Assembly (NCBI GenBank): GCA_963931155.1
Contig: OZ006978.1
Span: 372,001 to 436,000 of the forward strand
DNA: 64,000 nt
Source: CALXVA01 sp944392465
Lineage (GTDB): Bacteria; Bacillota; Clostridia; TANB77; CAG-508
Direction of reading: 5' to 3'
Each line of letters begins with the position of its first letter. Within the stretch, counting starts at the first letter, position 1. The translations under genes and the position numbers were made by a program. Positions 18,436 through 28,562 of the stretch are shown here, in pieces. The notes under the pieces are model-generated. The model did not search any database. It worked only from the letters and a program-made list of their open reading frames with translations, and was not told where the DNA came from.

Positions 18436-21400
18436 TTAGCATACTGAATTTAAAAATTCTTTTATTTCTTCTATAAGTTCTTCATCATTTTTATTTCTTA
18501 GAATTAGAGTAATATATGGCTCAACTCCTGCTGAAAATTTAATTCTAGTATTATATTTTTTTAATAATGTATTTACTATTTCTGGATTATATTTATTTTT
18601 ATCAAAATAAAATACTACATTTTGATTGTTTGTAAACATATTTTTCTTTTCTGTTATTTTTATTACACCAGCGGTTCTACATAGTTCCTTTATTCTGGCT
18701 ACTTCTATTAAGTTCTCTAATTCTTTTGGCATTACTCCATATCTATCTATTATTTCATCAATTACATTTTGTATATCTTCTTCTGTTCTACATAATGCTA
18801 TATTTTGATATACTTCAATTTTCTGAGAACTATTATCTATATATGAATCTGGAATATAGCTTGATACATCAATATCAATTTGTACATCTTGGTCTTCTTC
18901 AACTTCAATTCCTTGCATTTCTTTAACAACTTGGTCTAACAAATTGCAATATGTGTCATACCCAACTTGTTCCATATGTCCATGCTGTATTTCTCCAAGT
19001 AAACTTCCTGCTCCTCTTATTTCAAGGTCTCTCATTGCTATTTTAAATCCAGAACCAAATTCAGTAAATTCTCGTATAGCTTTTAATCTCTTGTCTGCCA
19101 CTTCTGATAAGAGCTTATCTCTTTTGTATGTTACATATGCATATGCTTGTTTATCACTTCTACCAACTCTCCCTCTTATTTGATACAACTGTGCAAGTCC
19201 TAATCTATCTGCGTTTTCAACTATTATTGTATTTGCATTTGGTATATCTATACCAGATTCTAGTATAGTTGTACATACCAATACATCAATTTCTTTATTT
19301 ATAAATCTTTCCATGATATCTTCAAGTTCCCTACCCGACATTTTTCCATGTGCAAATTCTACTTTAGCCTCTGGTACTAATTCTAATATTTCCATTGCTT
19401 TTCTTGTTATATTTTCTACATTATTATATAAATAAAATACTTGTCCATTTCTTTCAAGCTCTTTTGTTATAGCTTCTTTTATTACTTCCCCATCATATTC
19501 TAATACATAAGTCTGTACAGGTCTTCTATTTTGTGGTGGTTCATATATAACAGACATATCTCTAACACCTAAAATAGACATATGAAGAGTTCTTGGTATT
19601 GGTGTTGCTGTCATTGTTAATACATCAACACTTGTTTTTAATTTTTTTATTTTTTCTTTATCTTTTACGCCAAAACGATGCTCTTCATCAATTATAAGTA
19701 ACCCTAAATCTTTAAATTCAACATCATTACTTAGTAACCTGTGAGTTCCTATAACTACATCAATTTCTCCAAGTTTTAGTTTTTTTACTACTTCATTTTG
19801 TTCTTTCTTTGTTCTAAATCTATTTAATAACTCAACTCGTACTGCGAAATTTTCCATTCTAGATTTAAAACTTTCGTATTGTTGATTTGCTAGAACTGTT
19901 GTTGGAACTAGATATGCTACTTGTTTATGATCCATTACTGCCTTAAAAGCTGCTCTTATTGCAACTTCTGTTTTTCCATATCCTACATCTCCGCAAAGCA
20001 ATCTATCCATTGGTCTTGGAAGTTCCATGTCTTTTTTTACTTCTTCTATACATCTTAATTGATCTTCAGTCTCTTGATACGGAAATTCTCCTTCAAATTG
20101 CTTTTGCCATTCAGTATCTTTGCTAAATGCAAATCCTTTTATTTTTTGCCTTTTAGCATATAATTCTATTAAATCTTTGGCAACTTCTTTTAAATTTTTC
20201 TTTACTCTTGTTTTAGTATTATCCCATTCTTTACTTCCTAATTTGTTAAGTCTAGGAGCTGAATCTCCCCCGCCTATATATTTTCTTACATTATCTAAAC
20301 TGTTTGTTGGAACATAAAGCATATCATCGTTTTTATATTTTATTTTTATATAGTCTTTTGTAACCCCATCTGCTTCAATTGTATTAACTCCAACAAATTC
20401 ACCAATTCCATGGATTTTATGCACAACAAAGTCACCAGGTTTTAAATCTGCAAATACTACCTTCTCACCTTGTTTAAATGTACTACTTGTTCTTTTCTTT
20501 TTTACTTCTCCTGAAAAAGCTTCCACTAAACTTATAACTATTAAATTTAGATCAAAACTTTCAAATCCAGATGAAAGTCCTCCTGGTATTATTTTTATTC
20601 TTGCTTGTTTCTCTTCATCTATTTTGCTATCTGAATAACCTTCAATTTTATTTTCTGCTAATAGATTGCTTATTTTTTCTATGTTTTCTTTGTTGCCAGC
20701 TAAAATTATTATTTCTTTTTCTTCTTTTAGCCATTTTTTTATATCATTTATTAAAATTTCTGTTTCGCTTTTATAAAAATTAATCGGTCTATATCTAAAT
20801 TCTATTTTATTTACACTACTACTATTTGAATTTTCATAAATATATACTGTTTGGTTTTTATTATATAACTCATTCCACTCTTCTTTATTGAACTCGCTAA
20901 TTTTGCTAATTGCCTCTGGAACAAATCTTTCTTTTTCAGTTAATGATTTTATTAAATTATTATTTTCTATTAAAATATTTTCTATTCTTTGATTAATTTT
21001 TAAATTCTCATCAACAATTACCAAAGCATTTCTTGGCAAATAATCTAGTAGAGTATTATTTTCTGTATAAAATTCATCAAAATACTTATCTATTTTGCTA
21101 ATATATTCACCGTTTTTTATAGCTTCTATATCGGATTGAATATTTTGTATTAATTTTGAATCATTATTAGTTTTTAAAATTGTATTGTTTTTATCTAAAT
21201 ACTTATCTTCTATTTTTTTTGTAATACCAGACACAATTTCTGAATATTCTGGCAAGTTTTCTTCTTCAATACTATATTCTAAAAGATATTCATGTGCTGG
21301 TAGTATTGTTACTTTATCTGTCATTTCAGTAGTTCTTTGAGAACTTATATTAAAGTATCTAATAGAATCTACTTCATCTCCCCAGAACTCAATTCTTACA

Positions 21401-21993
21401 CCTATTTTTTCAGATGTTCCAATATCCACAATTCCGCCTCTTATACTGAACTGCCCTCTGTTTTCTACCATATCATTTCTTTCATATCCAAGAAGTAATA
21501 ATAAGTTCTTTAAATTGTTTAAATTCTTTTTGCCTGAAAAATTTGAACATTCAAAAACATTTCCTACAGTAAATGTAAGTACATTTTTGTATAATACTCT
21601 CTGTGGTATTATCTTTTGCATTAAAGCTTCTATTGTTGTAACTATTATTTTTACATTTCTATTATAAATTTTATTTAATACATCAATTCTTGTATATGGC
21701 AAATCTTTACTACCAGAAACATAGTCATATGAAGCAATTTCTTTTTTCCCAAAATACTCAATTTTGTCCCCAAAAAAGCTTAAATCTTTTACTAATTGTT
21801 TTGCTTGTAATTCATTGTATGTTACTAAAAAAATAGGTCTTTTTATTGTATCTTGCAAACTAGAAACAACCTGTGATTTAGATACGAATTCTAACCCCGA
21901 TATAATTACCGGGGTTCTTTTCAAATTTATTTCATTTACTAATTCATTAAATTTGTCAAGCTCTTCTAATCTTTTTATAAGTAAGTTTTTCAT
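18436..21993 (-). CDS. mfd: Transcription-repair coupling factor
   Basis: Removes stalled RNA polymerase at lesions and recruits UvrA. At 1185 residues it has all domains: UvrB-like N-terminal domain (about 1-350), RNA polymerase-interacting CarD-like domain (KPGDFVVHKIHGIGEFVG, about 495-560), RecG-like helicase domains with GDVGYGKTEVA (Walker A), DEEHRFGV, TATPIPRTLH and QIRGRVGRSD, and a C-terminal TRCF domain. It is followed by the methyltransferase gene on the same strand and preceded by greA, another RNA polymerase rescue factor. Confidence 0.97.
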   Translation of the reverse strand: MKNLLIKRLEELDKFNELVNEINLKRTPVIISGLEFVSKSQVVSSLQDTIKRPIFLVTYNELQAKQLVKDLSFFGDKIEYFGKKEIASYDYVSGSKDLPYTRIDVLNKIYNRNVKIIVTTIEALMQKIIPQRVLYKNVLTFTVGNVFECSNFSGKKNLNNLKNLLLLLGYERNDMVENRGQFSIRGGIVDIGTSEKIGVRIEFWGDEVDSIRYFNISSQRTTEMTDKVTILPAHEYLLEYSIEEENLPEYSEIVSGITKKIEDKYLDKNNTILKTNNDSKLIQNIQSDIEAIKNGEYISKIDKYFDEFYTENNTLLDYLPRNALVIVDENLKINQRIENILIENNNLIKSLTEKERFVPEAISKISEFNKEEWNELYNKNQTVYIYENSNSSSVNKIEFRYRPINFYKSETEILINDIKKWLKEEKEIIILAGNKENIEKISNLLAENKIEGYSDSKIDEEKQARIKIIPGGLSSGFESFDLNLIVISLVEAFSGEVKKKRTSSTFKQGEKVVFADLKPGDFVVHKIHGIGEFVGVNTIEADGVTKDYIKIKYKNDDMLYVPTNSLDNVRKYIGGGDSAPRLNKLGSKEWDNTKTRVKKNLKEVAKDLIELYAKRQKIKGFAFSKDTEWQKQFEGEFPYQETEDQLRCIEEVKKDMELPRPMDRLLCGDVGYGKTEVAIRAAFKAVMDHKQVAYLVPTTVLANQQYESFKSRMENFAVRVELLNRFRTKKEQNEVVKKLKLGEIDVVIGTHRLLSNDVEFKDLGLLIIDEEHRFGVKDKEKIKKLKTSVDVLTMTATPIPRTLHMSILGVRDMSVIYEPPQNRRPVQTYVLEYDGEVIKEAITKELERNGQVFYLYNNVENITRKAMEILELVPEAKVEFAHGKMSGRELEDIMERFINKEIDVLVCTTILESGIDIPNANTIIVENADRLGLAQLYQIRGRVGRSDKQAYAYVTYKRDKLLSEVADKRLKAIREFTEFGSGFKIAMRDLEIRGAGSLLGEIQHGHMEQVGYDTYCNLLDQVVKEMQGIEVEEDQDVQIDIDVSSYIPDSYIDNSSQKIEVYQNIALCRTEEDIQNVIDEIIDRYGVMPKELENLIEVARIKELCRTAGVIKITEKKNMFTNNQNVVFYFDKNKYNPEIVNTLLKKYNTRIKFSAGVEPYITLILRNKNDEELIEEIKEFLNSVC

Positions 21994-22022
21994 ATAACCA
22001 TTCCTTTATTATTTTCACTTAC

Positions 22023-22502
22023 CTATTTTGTGATTGAAAGTATTTTATATTTTATAACACCTGCTGGAGCTTGAGCTTCTACTATTTGCCCTTTTTTTGC
22101 TCCCATTAAAGCTGAGCCAATAGGTGATTCATTTGAAATTTTATTTTGTGCTAAATTTACTTCAGTAGATCCTACTATTGTATATACTTCTTCTTCATTA
22201 AATTCCATATCTAGCACTTTTACAGTATTTCCTACTTGAACAGTTTTTGTGTTTATTTCTGATTCATCAATGATTTTAGCATATCTTAATTTGTTTTCTA
22301 ATTCTGCTATTTTAGTTTCATTTGCAGCTTGTGCATTTTTTGCTTCATCATACTCTGAATTTTCTGATAAATCACCAAAACCTAAAGCCACTTTAATTCT
22401 TTCAGCAATTTCAGCTCTTTTTTCTGTTACTAGATATTCTAATTCTTTTTCTAAATTATCATATCCTTCTTGTGTTAATAAAACTTCTTTTTCATTATCC
22501 AT
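22023..22502 (-). CDS. greA: Transcription elongation factor GreA
   Basis: Restarts backtracked RNA polymerase by stimulating transcript cleavage. An N-terminal coiled coil (residues 10-75) has the acidic tip in GDLSENSEYDEAK, and a C-terminal FKBP-like domain includes NESPIGSALMGAKKGQ. At 159 residues it is standard. It lies about 30 bp upstream of mfd on the same strand; the pairing of two RNA polymerase rescue factors suggests cotranscription. Confidence 0.96.
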   Translation of the reverse strand: MDNEKEVLLTQEGYDNLEKELEYLVTEKRAEIAERIKVALGFGDLSENSEYDEAKNAQAANETKIAELENKLRYAKIIDESEINTKTVQVGNTVKVLDMEFNEEEVYTIVGSTEVNLAQNKISNESPIGSALMGAKKGQIVEAQAPAGVIKYKILSITK

Positions 22503-22535
22503 AGTGTATCACCTTCCTTTTGTTATAAGAAAATT

Positions 22536-22576
22536 GTTGTTTAATGCAAATAGAAATTTCCTATTCATTAAACAAC
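22536..22576 (-). terminator. Hairpin between the 22587-23630 gene and greA
   Basis: GTTGTTTAATG (22536-22546) and CATTAAACAAC (22566-22576) are perfectly complementary, and the inside also pairs (AAATAG/CTATTT region). The T run is short, so it may be a partial terminator. Confidence 0.55.
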
Positions 22577-22586
22577 ATGTTATATA

Positions 22587-23630
22587 TTAAACTAATTTTC
22601 TAGTTTTGTCAAGGTCAATTGTAGCTGTTTTGACCATCTGTTTCAATTCTTCTGTTGATATTATACCATTATTTCCAATTAGATATTTTATTCTAACTTT
22701 ATCTTCATTTATTATATCTTTAATTAGCATTTTCTTTCTTTTGCTATTTATAAAAACAATAGTTTCATACAGAATAAGAAAATCAAATTTTTCTCCTATT
22801 TCTTCAAATGTTTCGATATATTCATCTGGAATTTCCAATTCAAAATAATTTACATTAATTCCATTAAAAGTTTTATCATCATATATAACATTTTCTTCTA
22901 AATTAATTATAATTGCATTTCTATTTATGTTATATTTTTCCAATTCACTTTTAGTTAAATTTACATTTAATATATATTTTGCCCTTTTTAATGCTTTTCT
23001 TTTATTATTCGATACAGCTATTAATATATTATCTTTTTCTAATATATATTCTTGTAATTTTCTTAATTCTCTAATATCTTTTGATACAACATTTGTTAAT
23101 CTAAAATTATATATATACTTATTTAAAAAGCTTTTTAAGTTTTCCAAATTAGTTTTAAAATTCAAATTATAGTTTTTTTCGTTTTTAAAAACTATATAAA
23201 TTTCTTCATTTTCCATATTAACATCTTGCTTTTCTAGTATATAATTAATTATTTCAAAGTCCATATATTTCATTAATCTTTTGCCATTAAAAAAATTAAT
23301 ATTATAATTGTCTTTTTCCAATCTCTCTAAAACATCTTTTTGAAAATCTTGTTTTATTTCTTTTGAAAAAACTACTGTATCTATTTTATATAATTTAAGA
23401 ATTTTTATTACTTTTTTTATAATTTTTTCTCTTTTTGCAACTTCCTTTTTTGCGTTTTCTACATTTATATTTTGAATATTATTAACTATATTTCCTCTTC
23501 TAGTTATGGCATTACTACTTTGATAAATATTTATAATATAATTATTATTAAAATATTTTATTTCCACATTTTTAAATAAATCGCCTAAATTATTTCCTTT
23601 TATTTTTTCGTCAATATACCCAACTACCAT
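22587..23630 (-). CDS. Uncharacterised 347-residue protein
   Basis: I do not recognise the family. The protein is soluble-looking, rich in Lys, Ile and Asn, without signal peptide or membrane helices. A central segment (KKEVAKREKIIKKVIKILKL) is helical and basic, followed by alternating beta-like stretches such as IDTVVFSKE and LILYETIVFIN that suggest Rossmann-like folds. It starts at ATG 23630; the AGGTGG ribosome binding site lies inside the arm of a terminator hairpin. It stands between a GH18 gene and greA. No function assigned. Confidence 0.6.
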   Translation of the reverse strand: MVVGYIDEKIKGNNLGDLFKNVEIKYFNNNYIINIYQSSNAITRRGNIVNNIQNINVENAKKEVAKREKIIKKVIKILKLYKIDTVVFSKEIKQDFQKDVLERLEKDNYNINFFNGKRLMKYMDFEIINYILEKQDVNMENEEIYIVFKNEKNYNLNFKTNLENLKSFLNKYIYNFRLTNVVSKDIRELRKLQEYILEKDNILIAVSNNKRKALKRAKYILNVNLTKSELEKYNINRNAIIINLEENVIYDDKTFNGINVNYFELEIPDEYIETFEEIGEKFDFLILYETIVFINSKRKKMLIKDIINEDKVRIKYLIGNNGIISTEELKQMVKTATIDLDKTRKLV

Positions 23631-23632
23631 AA

Positions 23633-23686
23633 AAACCACCTAAATTAATTTAAGATATCTTGTCTTAAATTATATTTAGGTGGTTT
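23633..23686 (-). terminator. Terminator hairpin that also hides the next gene's ribosome binding site
   Basis: AAACCACCTAAAT (23633-23645) pairs perfectly with ATTTAGGTGGTTT (23674-23686), and the inside continues with TTAAG/CTTAA pairing. On the minus strand it follows the GH18 stop and ends in TTTTT. The 3' arm contains AGGTGG, the binding site for the ATG at 23630, so read-through transcripts would have that site paired. Confidence 0.7.
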
Positions 23687-23714
23687 CTGTTTTATTCCTG
23701 TTTTTCTATAATAA

Positions 23715-25424
23715 CTAATCTACTCCTAAAGCTTGTGATATAACACTCCATATAGATTCTGTTTCTCTATCCTTAGCCCAATAACTTGCACCTGCTAAAT
23801 TATATTTTTGTACTAATGATAGTTTTGCTTTAATAGATTCTTCATCTTCTAACCATGTCTTATATAATGTACCATCTTTTTCATATTCAACATAATATTG
23901 TTTTAAACTATCTACCCATACTTTTTTTGCATTATTAGGTATAATATCATCTAAATCATTCATATTAACTGCTGAATTTGTTATTTCACCGTCTTTTTCC
24001 TTCCATACTCTAACATAAAAAGGTACTCCTAGAATTAATTTATCTGGTTCAACTCCTTCTTGTCCTAAAAACTTTTCAATATTTGCTTCTACCCAATCAT
24101 ATCCTGCATTTGTTCCTTCTTCCTCAGAATATGCTCCGTTTTGATCATATGCCATAAAAACAATATAGTCTGCTACTTGTCCAATTATATATCTATCGTA
24201 ACATAATGACCATTCCGGACTTCCATCCGGTGCTGTAACATCAACTGATAATACTGCGCCTAATTCATGCAAACGTGGTTCTAGTTCTATTATGAATCTT
24301 GAAAATAAATCTTTATCTTTTTCATACATATATTCAAAATCAATATTAATTCCATCTAAATTATATTCTTTTACTAAACTAATAATATTACTTATTAAAT
24401 GTTGTCTTAAATTATAGTCATTCAAAATCTCTGATGTTGTATCTATATATGAATTATTGGATAAACTTGGCCATACTTTATATCCATTTGAATGAGCCCA
24501 ATCTATATATCTTTTTCCTTCTTCTCCAGCATTTTGGTTTATCTTTCCTTTTCCTTCATCTATTAAAGTAAAAAAGGTTGGACTTATTACATTTATCCCT
24601 TGTATATCTGTACCAGATCTATCAGGTGGATACACATATTCTGTAAAATAATCCCAAACCATACTTATTTTACCTTTTATTTGTTTGGTTTCTTCTATTT
24701 TTTCTCTTTTTACTGTTTCTGCTGATAAATCCTCATATTTTATATACCCAAGTTTTCCTGCATCTGTTCTAACTTCTACCCACTCTCCAATTTGCTCATT
24801 TTCATTATTATCATTTTGAACTATAGTAACTTCCTCACCTGCATCCACTGTATCAACAGTCCTTGAAAAATATGTTGGATCTGATTTTATTACATTTTCT
24901 TCTGTACTATTTGCTGTTACATATTTTTCATCTATAGAGTCAACAGTAATTGTATCTGAAGAGTTTATATAATTAATCTCAACATTGTATATGTTTTTTA
25001 AGCTTGAAAAAGGTATATATCTCACATCTCCTCTTTCTATAACTGTTCCAGATATATTTACTTTTTTACCATTATTAGTCATTGCATTTTCGCCAACTAC
25101 AATGCTTGCAATTTGACTTTGATATGTGGTTATAACTTGATTATATTTCTCATCATAATATATATGTGAATCAAAGAAATTTTGTATATCATCTTCAGAA
25201 ATATATATAATTCCATTTTCAATGATTACATCATTTTTTAGTACATCTGTAACATTTGTATTATTAATTACTAAATTTGTTTTATCAGATATTTCTGTAT
25301 TAACATAATTTGGCGTTGCTTTTAATACAAAAAAAACTAAACCTAAAAATATTGCAACTACTATTATTTTACTAAAAATTTTACTTTTAACTTTTTCCGC
25401 TTCTCTTTTTCCTCTTCTAGACAT
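23715..25424 (-). CDS. Membrane-anchored GH18 glycosidase with SH3 domain
   Basis: Probably acts on peptidoglycan at the cell surface or spore cortex. A positively charged N-terminus and one membrane helix (about 18-40) anchor it. Residues about 45-165 resemble a copper-amine-oxidase-like N-terminal domain (two copies of the ENGIIYIS type). A bacterial SH3 domain (about 185-235, EWVEVRTDAGKLGYIKYEDL) follows. The GH18 barrel (about 250-569) holds LDGINIDFEYM, the DxxDxDxE-type catalytic motif ending in Glu. Similar proteins in Bacillota include spore germination hydrolases of the YdhD/SleL type, but a role in spores is inference. Confidence 0.85.
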   Translation of the reverse strand: MSRRGKREAEKVKSKIFSKIIVVAIFLGLVFFVLKATPNYVNTEISDKTNLVINNTNVTDVLKNDVIIENGIIYISEDDIQNFFDSHIYYDEKYNQVITTYQSQIASIVVGENAMTNNGKKVNISGTVIERGDVRYIPFSSLKNIYNVEINYINSSDTITVDSIDEKYVTANSTEENVIKSDPTYFSRTVDTVDAGEEVTIVQNDNNENEQIGEWVEVRTDAGKLGYIKYEDLSAETVKREKIEETKQIKGKISMVWDYFTEYVYPPDRSGTDIQGINVISPTFFTLIDEGKGKINQNAGEEGKRYIDWAHSNGYKVWPSLSNNSYIDTTSEILNDYNLRQHLISNIISLVKEYNLDGINIDFEYMYEKDKDLFSRFIIELEPRLHELGAVLSVDVTAPDGSPEWSLCYDRYIIGQVADYIVFMAYDQNGAYSEEEGTNAGYDWVEANIEKFLGQEGVEPDKLILGVPFYVRVWKEKDGEITNSAVNMNDLDDIIPNNAKKVWVDSLKQYYVEYEKDGTLYKTWLEDEESIKAKLSLVQKYNLAGASYWAKDRETESIWSVISQALGVD

Positions 25425-25634
25425 TTTTCTCTCCTATTTATCCTATTTTTTAGTTCTCTTATTATTTTTTCTTGTTTGTTTTATATTTCTTTTGCTTTCG
25501 AGTATCACTATATCATAAAAAAATAAAATGAACAAGAGAAACATACTTTTTTATACAGTATTTATATTTATTGTTGTAAAATATGTTTATCTTGCCCCTA
25601 ATTTAATTAGTTATTCCATTTTTATATAAAATTT

Positions 25635-25817
25635 TTAAAAATATATCATCAATGCTCCTATAATTGTAATTATAAATCCTAATATTTTAAGCCCCCATGC
25701 TGCTTGGTTTTGGTCTCCAAATCCAAACATTTTCTTTGTTATAATCCTAGCATCATATACCATTATAACTCCCAAAAGCACCATTACACTGGCTATTAAA
25801 TCTATTACTATTCCCAT
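25635..25817 (-). CDS. Small membrane protein with two helices
   Basis: Sixty residues with two hydrophobic helices (about 4-22 and 42-59) joined by a polar loop KKMFGFGDQNQAAW. I recognise it only as a type of short conserved clostridial membrane protein with no known role. The start ATG at 25817 follows AAGAAGGGAATG. It stands alone between the aldose-epimerase-like gene and the GH18 gene. Confidence 0.6.
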   Translation of the reverse strand: MGIVIDLIASVMVLLGVIMVYDARIITKKMFGFGDQNQAAWGLKILGFIITIIGALMIYF

Positions 25818-25880
25818 GATTAATCACATTCCCTTCTTAAAGTACAAACTCAAATTGAATGTTCCTCATCTTTCATTCAT

Positions 25881-26753
25881 TTAATTAAAAAATTCTACAG
25901 AATATTTACATTCAAATGTTTCGCTAGGTTTCAAAGCTATAATATCTGGTTTTTGTATAAATACTCCTGTACTTTGAATAGTATCTGCTGTAGAGTACCA
26001 TGGTTCTATACAAATAAAAGGTGCTCCTGGTTTTGACCATACTGCTAAATAAGGAAATCCAGTAAAATCCATTGTAAGTAATGTTTTTCCACTTTCTTTG
26101 TTTTTTAAACTAATTTTATTTGATGTAATTCCTTTCATTATTAGTGCATCATTATTAAATGTATCTACTCCAATAGCAATTCTTCTTTTATCTAACATTT
26201 TACTTCTTGCATATTCTGTTCCAACTAATCCATCTACTAGATATAAAAAATGGATTTTGTCTTCATCTTCTTCAAACTCTAGATAGTAGTTACCTTTTTT
26301 TAATTCTTGCTGATCTATTTTAAAAGCAGGATGTCCTCCTATTCCAAATGGAAGAGTAACATCTCCTGTATTTATAACTTTGTATATAGTTGTTAGTTTG
26401 TTTTCATCTAATCTGTATGTTGTATATAACTCAAAATCATATGGATATTTGTTTTTAGTAATTTTATTGCTTCTTAAAACATATGAATGGAAATTATCAA
26501 GTTTAGTAATTGGTTCAAACTCGAAATCTCTTGCAAAACCATGCTGTGGCATTTCATATATTCTACCATTTATGATTGTTTGATTTTTCTTTAGCTTACC
26601 TACTACTGGAAATAATACTGGTGAATGTCTTTTCCAATACACTTTTCCATTTTCATCTACACATTCCAATCCTTGGTGGATTTTTTCTACACCATCTAAT
26701 GTAAAACTTACTAATTCTCCACCCATTTTTGAGGTTAGCATTTTAGTATACAT
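25881..26753 (-). CDS. Aldose 1-epimerase-family protein (LacX-like)
   Basis: A 290-residue galactose mutarotase-like beta-sandwich. Signatures include the central GGHPAFKI with the catalytic-type His, the early FPVVGKL and MPQHGFARDFEF stretch, and a late EPWYSTAD. LacX/YeaD-type members act on sugars or sugar phosphates whose identity is usually unknown. The start ATG at 26753 has a GGAGAG site upstream. It lies alone, followed by the higher-GC amylase region to the right. Confidence 0.85.
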   Translation of the reverse strand: MYTKMLTSKMGGELVSFTLDGVEKIHQGLECVDENGKVYWKRHSPVLFPVVGKLKKNQTIINGRIYEMPQHGFARDFEFEPITKLDNFHSYVLRSNKITKNKYPYDFELYTTYRLDENKLTTIYKVINTGDVTLPFGIGGHPAFKIDQQELKKGNYYLEFEEDEDKIHFLYLVDGLVGTEYARSKMLDKRRIAIGVDTFNNDALIMKGITSNKISLKNKESGKTLLTMDFTGFPYLAVWSKPGAPFICIEPWYSTADTIQSTGVFIQKPDIIALKPSETFECKYSVEFFN

Positions 26754-26854
26754 TTATGTTCTCTCCTATTCTACAAAATTCTACTTTTTTCATATATATA
26801 ATATTGTGTTTTTATGTAAATGTCAATAGCTTTGCCTTAATTAACCAGAAAAAA

Positions 26855-26936
26855 GGTAGATGAGCAATTGAGTTTTCCTCATATATACCCATCTACCATT
26901 TTGTGGGCGGGGCAATTAGCCCCGCCCGATTTTTTT
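26855..26936. terminator. Two terminator hairpins between epimerase and amylase
   Basis: A GC-rich stem GGGCGGGGC-aatta-GCCCCGCCC (26905-26927) followed on the plus strand by a T run, and a weaker stem GGTAGATG/CATCTACC (26855-26897) followed on the minus strand by TTTTTT. The GC-rich hairpin stands out in this AT-rich genome and may have arrived with the amylase gene. Confidence 0.75.
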
Positions 26937-26949
26937 AATGTTCCTTTCT

Positions 26950-28458
26950 CTAGAAACGGCACACGTACGCCCCGAAAGGCATAACAGTTCCAGGATTACT
27001 TCTCTCAAGAGAGAAGATTTCTTGTGCTCCTGGATAGAACACGTTAACGCTCTGTGCCTTGTCTGTGCGGTTGATGACGGCTGTAATGATTCCGTTTTGG
27101 TTCCTTCTGACGATTTCAATCGTCTCGTGAGTCACCGTCACGTTCATGTCACCATCATCAAGGATGTCCTTGTTTTCCGCTCTCATCTTGCCGAGCCCAC
27201 AGTAATAGCTCAGCATCTCTTGGTTTTCCTTCCCCCACGGATAGGGTTTCCTTGAGAACGGATCCTTGTAACCGAATGCACCAGCTTCAGTCCCGTAATA
27301 AATCACGGGGACACCCTTCATCAGGTACTGAATCAAGCTCGCAAGCTTGTGCATTTTGTCCACATCATGACTCAGCAAACCATCGTGTTCGAACTCCCAC
27401 TCTCTGAAGTTGTAGGTTGAAAAGCCTTGTGGTGTTCTCCACCTAGCCTCTATATCCCAAATGAACCCAGAGAACGGATCTTCAATCATCGCCTCCCCAG
27501 CAAGCATGTTCCTTGCACGTGGTGTGTCATGAGTGTCAAGATAGTTCAAGAGCACATCATGAACATCGTACGGATACTTAGCCAGATTCTGCAGGCATGC
27601 ATTCATGTGCAGATGATTTCCGTATCTCACCCACCTCAAGATTGCATCAGTAAGCGGATAGTTCATCACGCTGTCCACCTGCAAATCGTAGATCTGAGGA
27701 TTGTCTCGCCTGAAAGCGAAGTCCCACATCTCACTCACGATGGTTGGATTAGAGTTGATGTTATGTGCCTTGATCTGAGTCGTTTTTACTGCGTTTCTGA
27801 TGCAGTTCAAGAACTCTCTAGGGAATGTTTCTCCCAAATCCAGCCTTATGAGGTCTGCTCCAAAGTTCACATACTTTTTTGCCTCTTCACAGCAGAACTT
27901 CTGATAGGCCTCGTTCAGCTTGTTGCACTGGGGCATGTCCTTGAACCCGCACCAGTAAACCGGCTCGCCGTTTTCGTCCCACTGGAACCACTGACGGTAC
28001 TCAGGATCTCCTGCAAGTGCCTTCTGGAAAAAGACACTATCTGCCGATCTGTGGTTAAACACAAGATCGACTCCCAGAAGAATCCCAGCATTGTGAAACT
28101 CTTCTGCCAGGTGGTAAAAATCGAACCATGTGCCGATATATGGGTCGATAACCTTTTGATCATGCACATCGTAGTGGTGATAGGACCCCGACATTGAAAT
28201 CGGACTCAGAAATACTGCACTTACCCCCAATTTCTTGAAGTAGTCCACCTTACTTGCGATTCCATTGAGGTTGCCCCCATAAAAGAATCGGTTCCTGTAC
28301 TCTCCGTCTGCATCCGGCCTCCAATCCGGATTCGCATCAGACCAATCCTTGAGTTTGCGTCCCTCCATAGGCTTTGGAGGTTCGCCCTCTCGGCAGAACC
28401 GGTCAACCATTATCAGGTAACCAGTCCGCCCCTTCATTTCCGTTGGAACATTAATCAT
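26950..28458 (-). CDS. Alpha-amylase family (GH13) enzyme, probably horizontally acquired
   Basis: A 502-residue GH13 glycosidase without a signal peptide, so cytoplasmic. Conserved regions are all visible: DLVFNH (I), GADLIRLDLGE with nucleophile Asp207 (II), VSEMWD with acid Glu243 (III) and YLDTHDT with His310-Asp311 (IV). It probably hydrolyses or rearranges maltodextrins; exact specificity is not readable. Base and codon use differ sharply from all neighbours (many C- and G-ending codons, GC-rich terminator), and long antisense ORFs occur only because of this. RBS AAGGAAG upstream of ATG 28458. Confidence 0.9.
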   Translation of the reverse strand: MINVPTEMKGRTGYLIMVDRFCREGEPPKPMEGRKLKDWSDANPDWRPDADGEYRNRFFYGGNLNGIASKVDYFKKLGVSAVFLSPISMSGSYHHYDVHDQKVIDPYIGTWFDFYHLAEEFHNAGILLGVDLVFNHRSADSVFFQKALAGDPEYRQWFQWDENGEPVYWCGFKDMPQCNKLNEAYQKFCCEEAKKYVNFGADLIRLDLGETFPREFLNCIRNAVKTTQIKAHNINSNPTIVSEMWDFAFRRDNPQIYDLQVDSVMNYPLTDAILRWVRYGNHLHMNACLQNLAKYPYDVHDVLLNYLDTHDTPRARNMLAGEAMIEDPFSGFIWDIEARWRTPQGFSTYNFREWEFEHDGLLSHDVDKMHKLASLIQYLMKGVPVIYYGTEAGAFGYKDPFSRKPYPWGKENQEMLSYYCGLGKMRAENKDILDDGDMNVTVTHETIEIVRRNQNGIITAVINRTDKAQSVNVFYPGAQEIFSLERSNPGTVMPFGAYVCRF

Positions 28459-28562
28459 ACTTTTTCTTCCTTTCTACTATGAAAACAAGAGCCCAACAAA
28501 GTACTACTCTTATACTTTACACTCTTTTTGCCTTTTTGTCAACGACAAAAAAACTAATAATT

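Noticed and set aside
26916..28406. Several open frames on both strands inside the amylase gene
   Set aside because: They result from the higher GC content of the acquired gene, which lowers stop codon frequency; none has a recognisable product.
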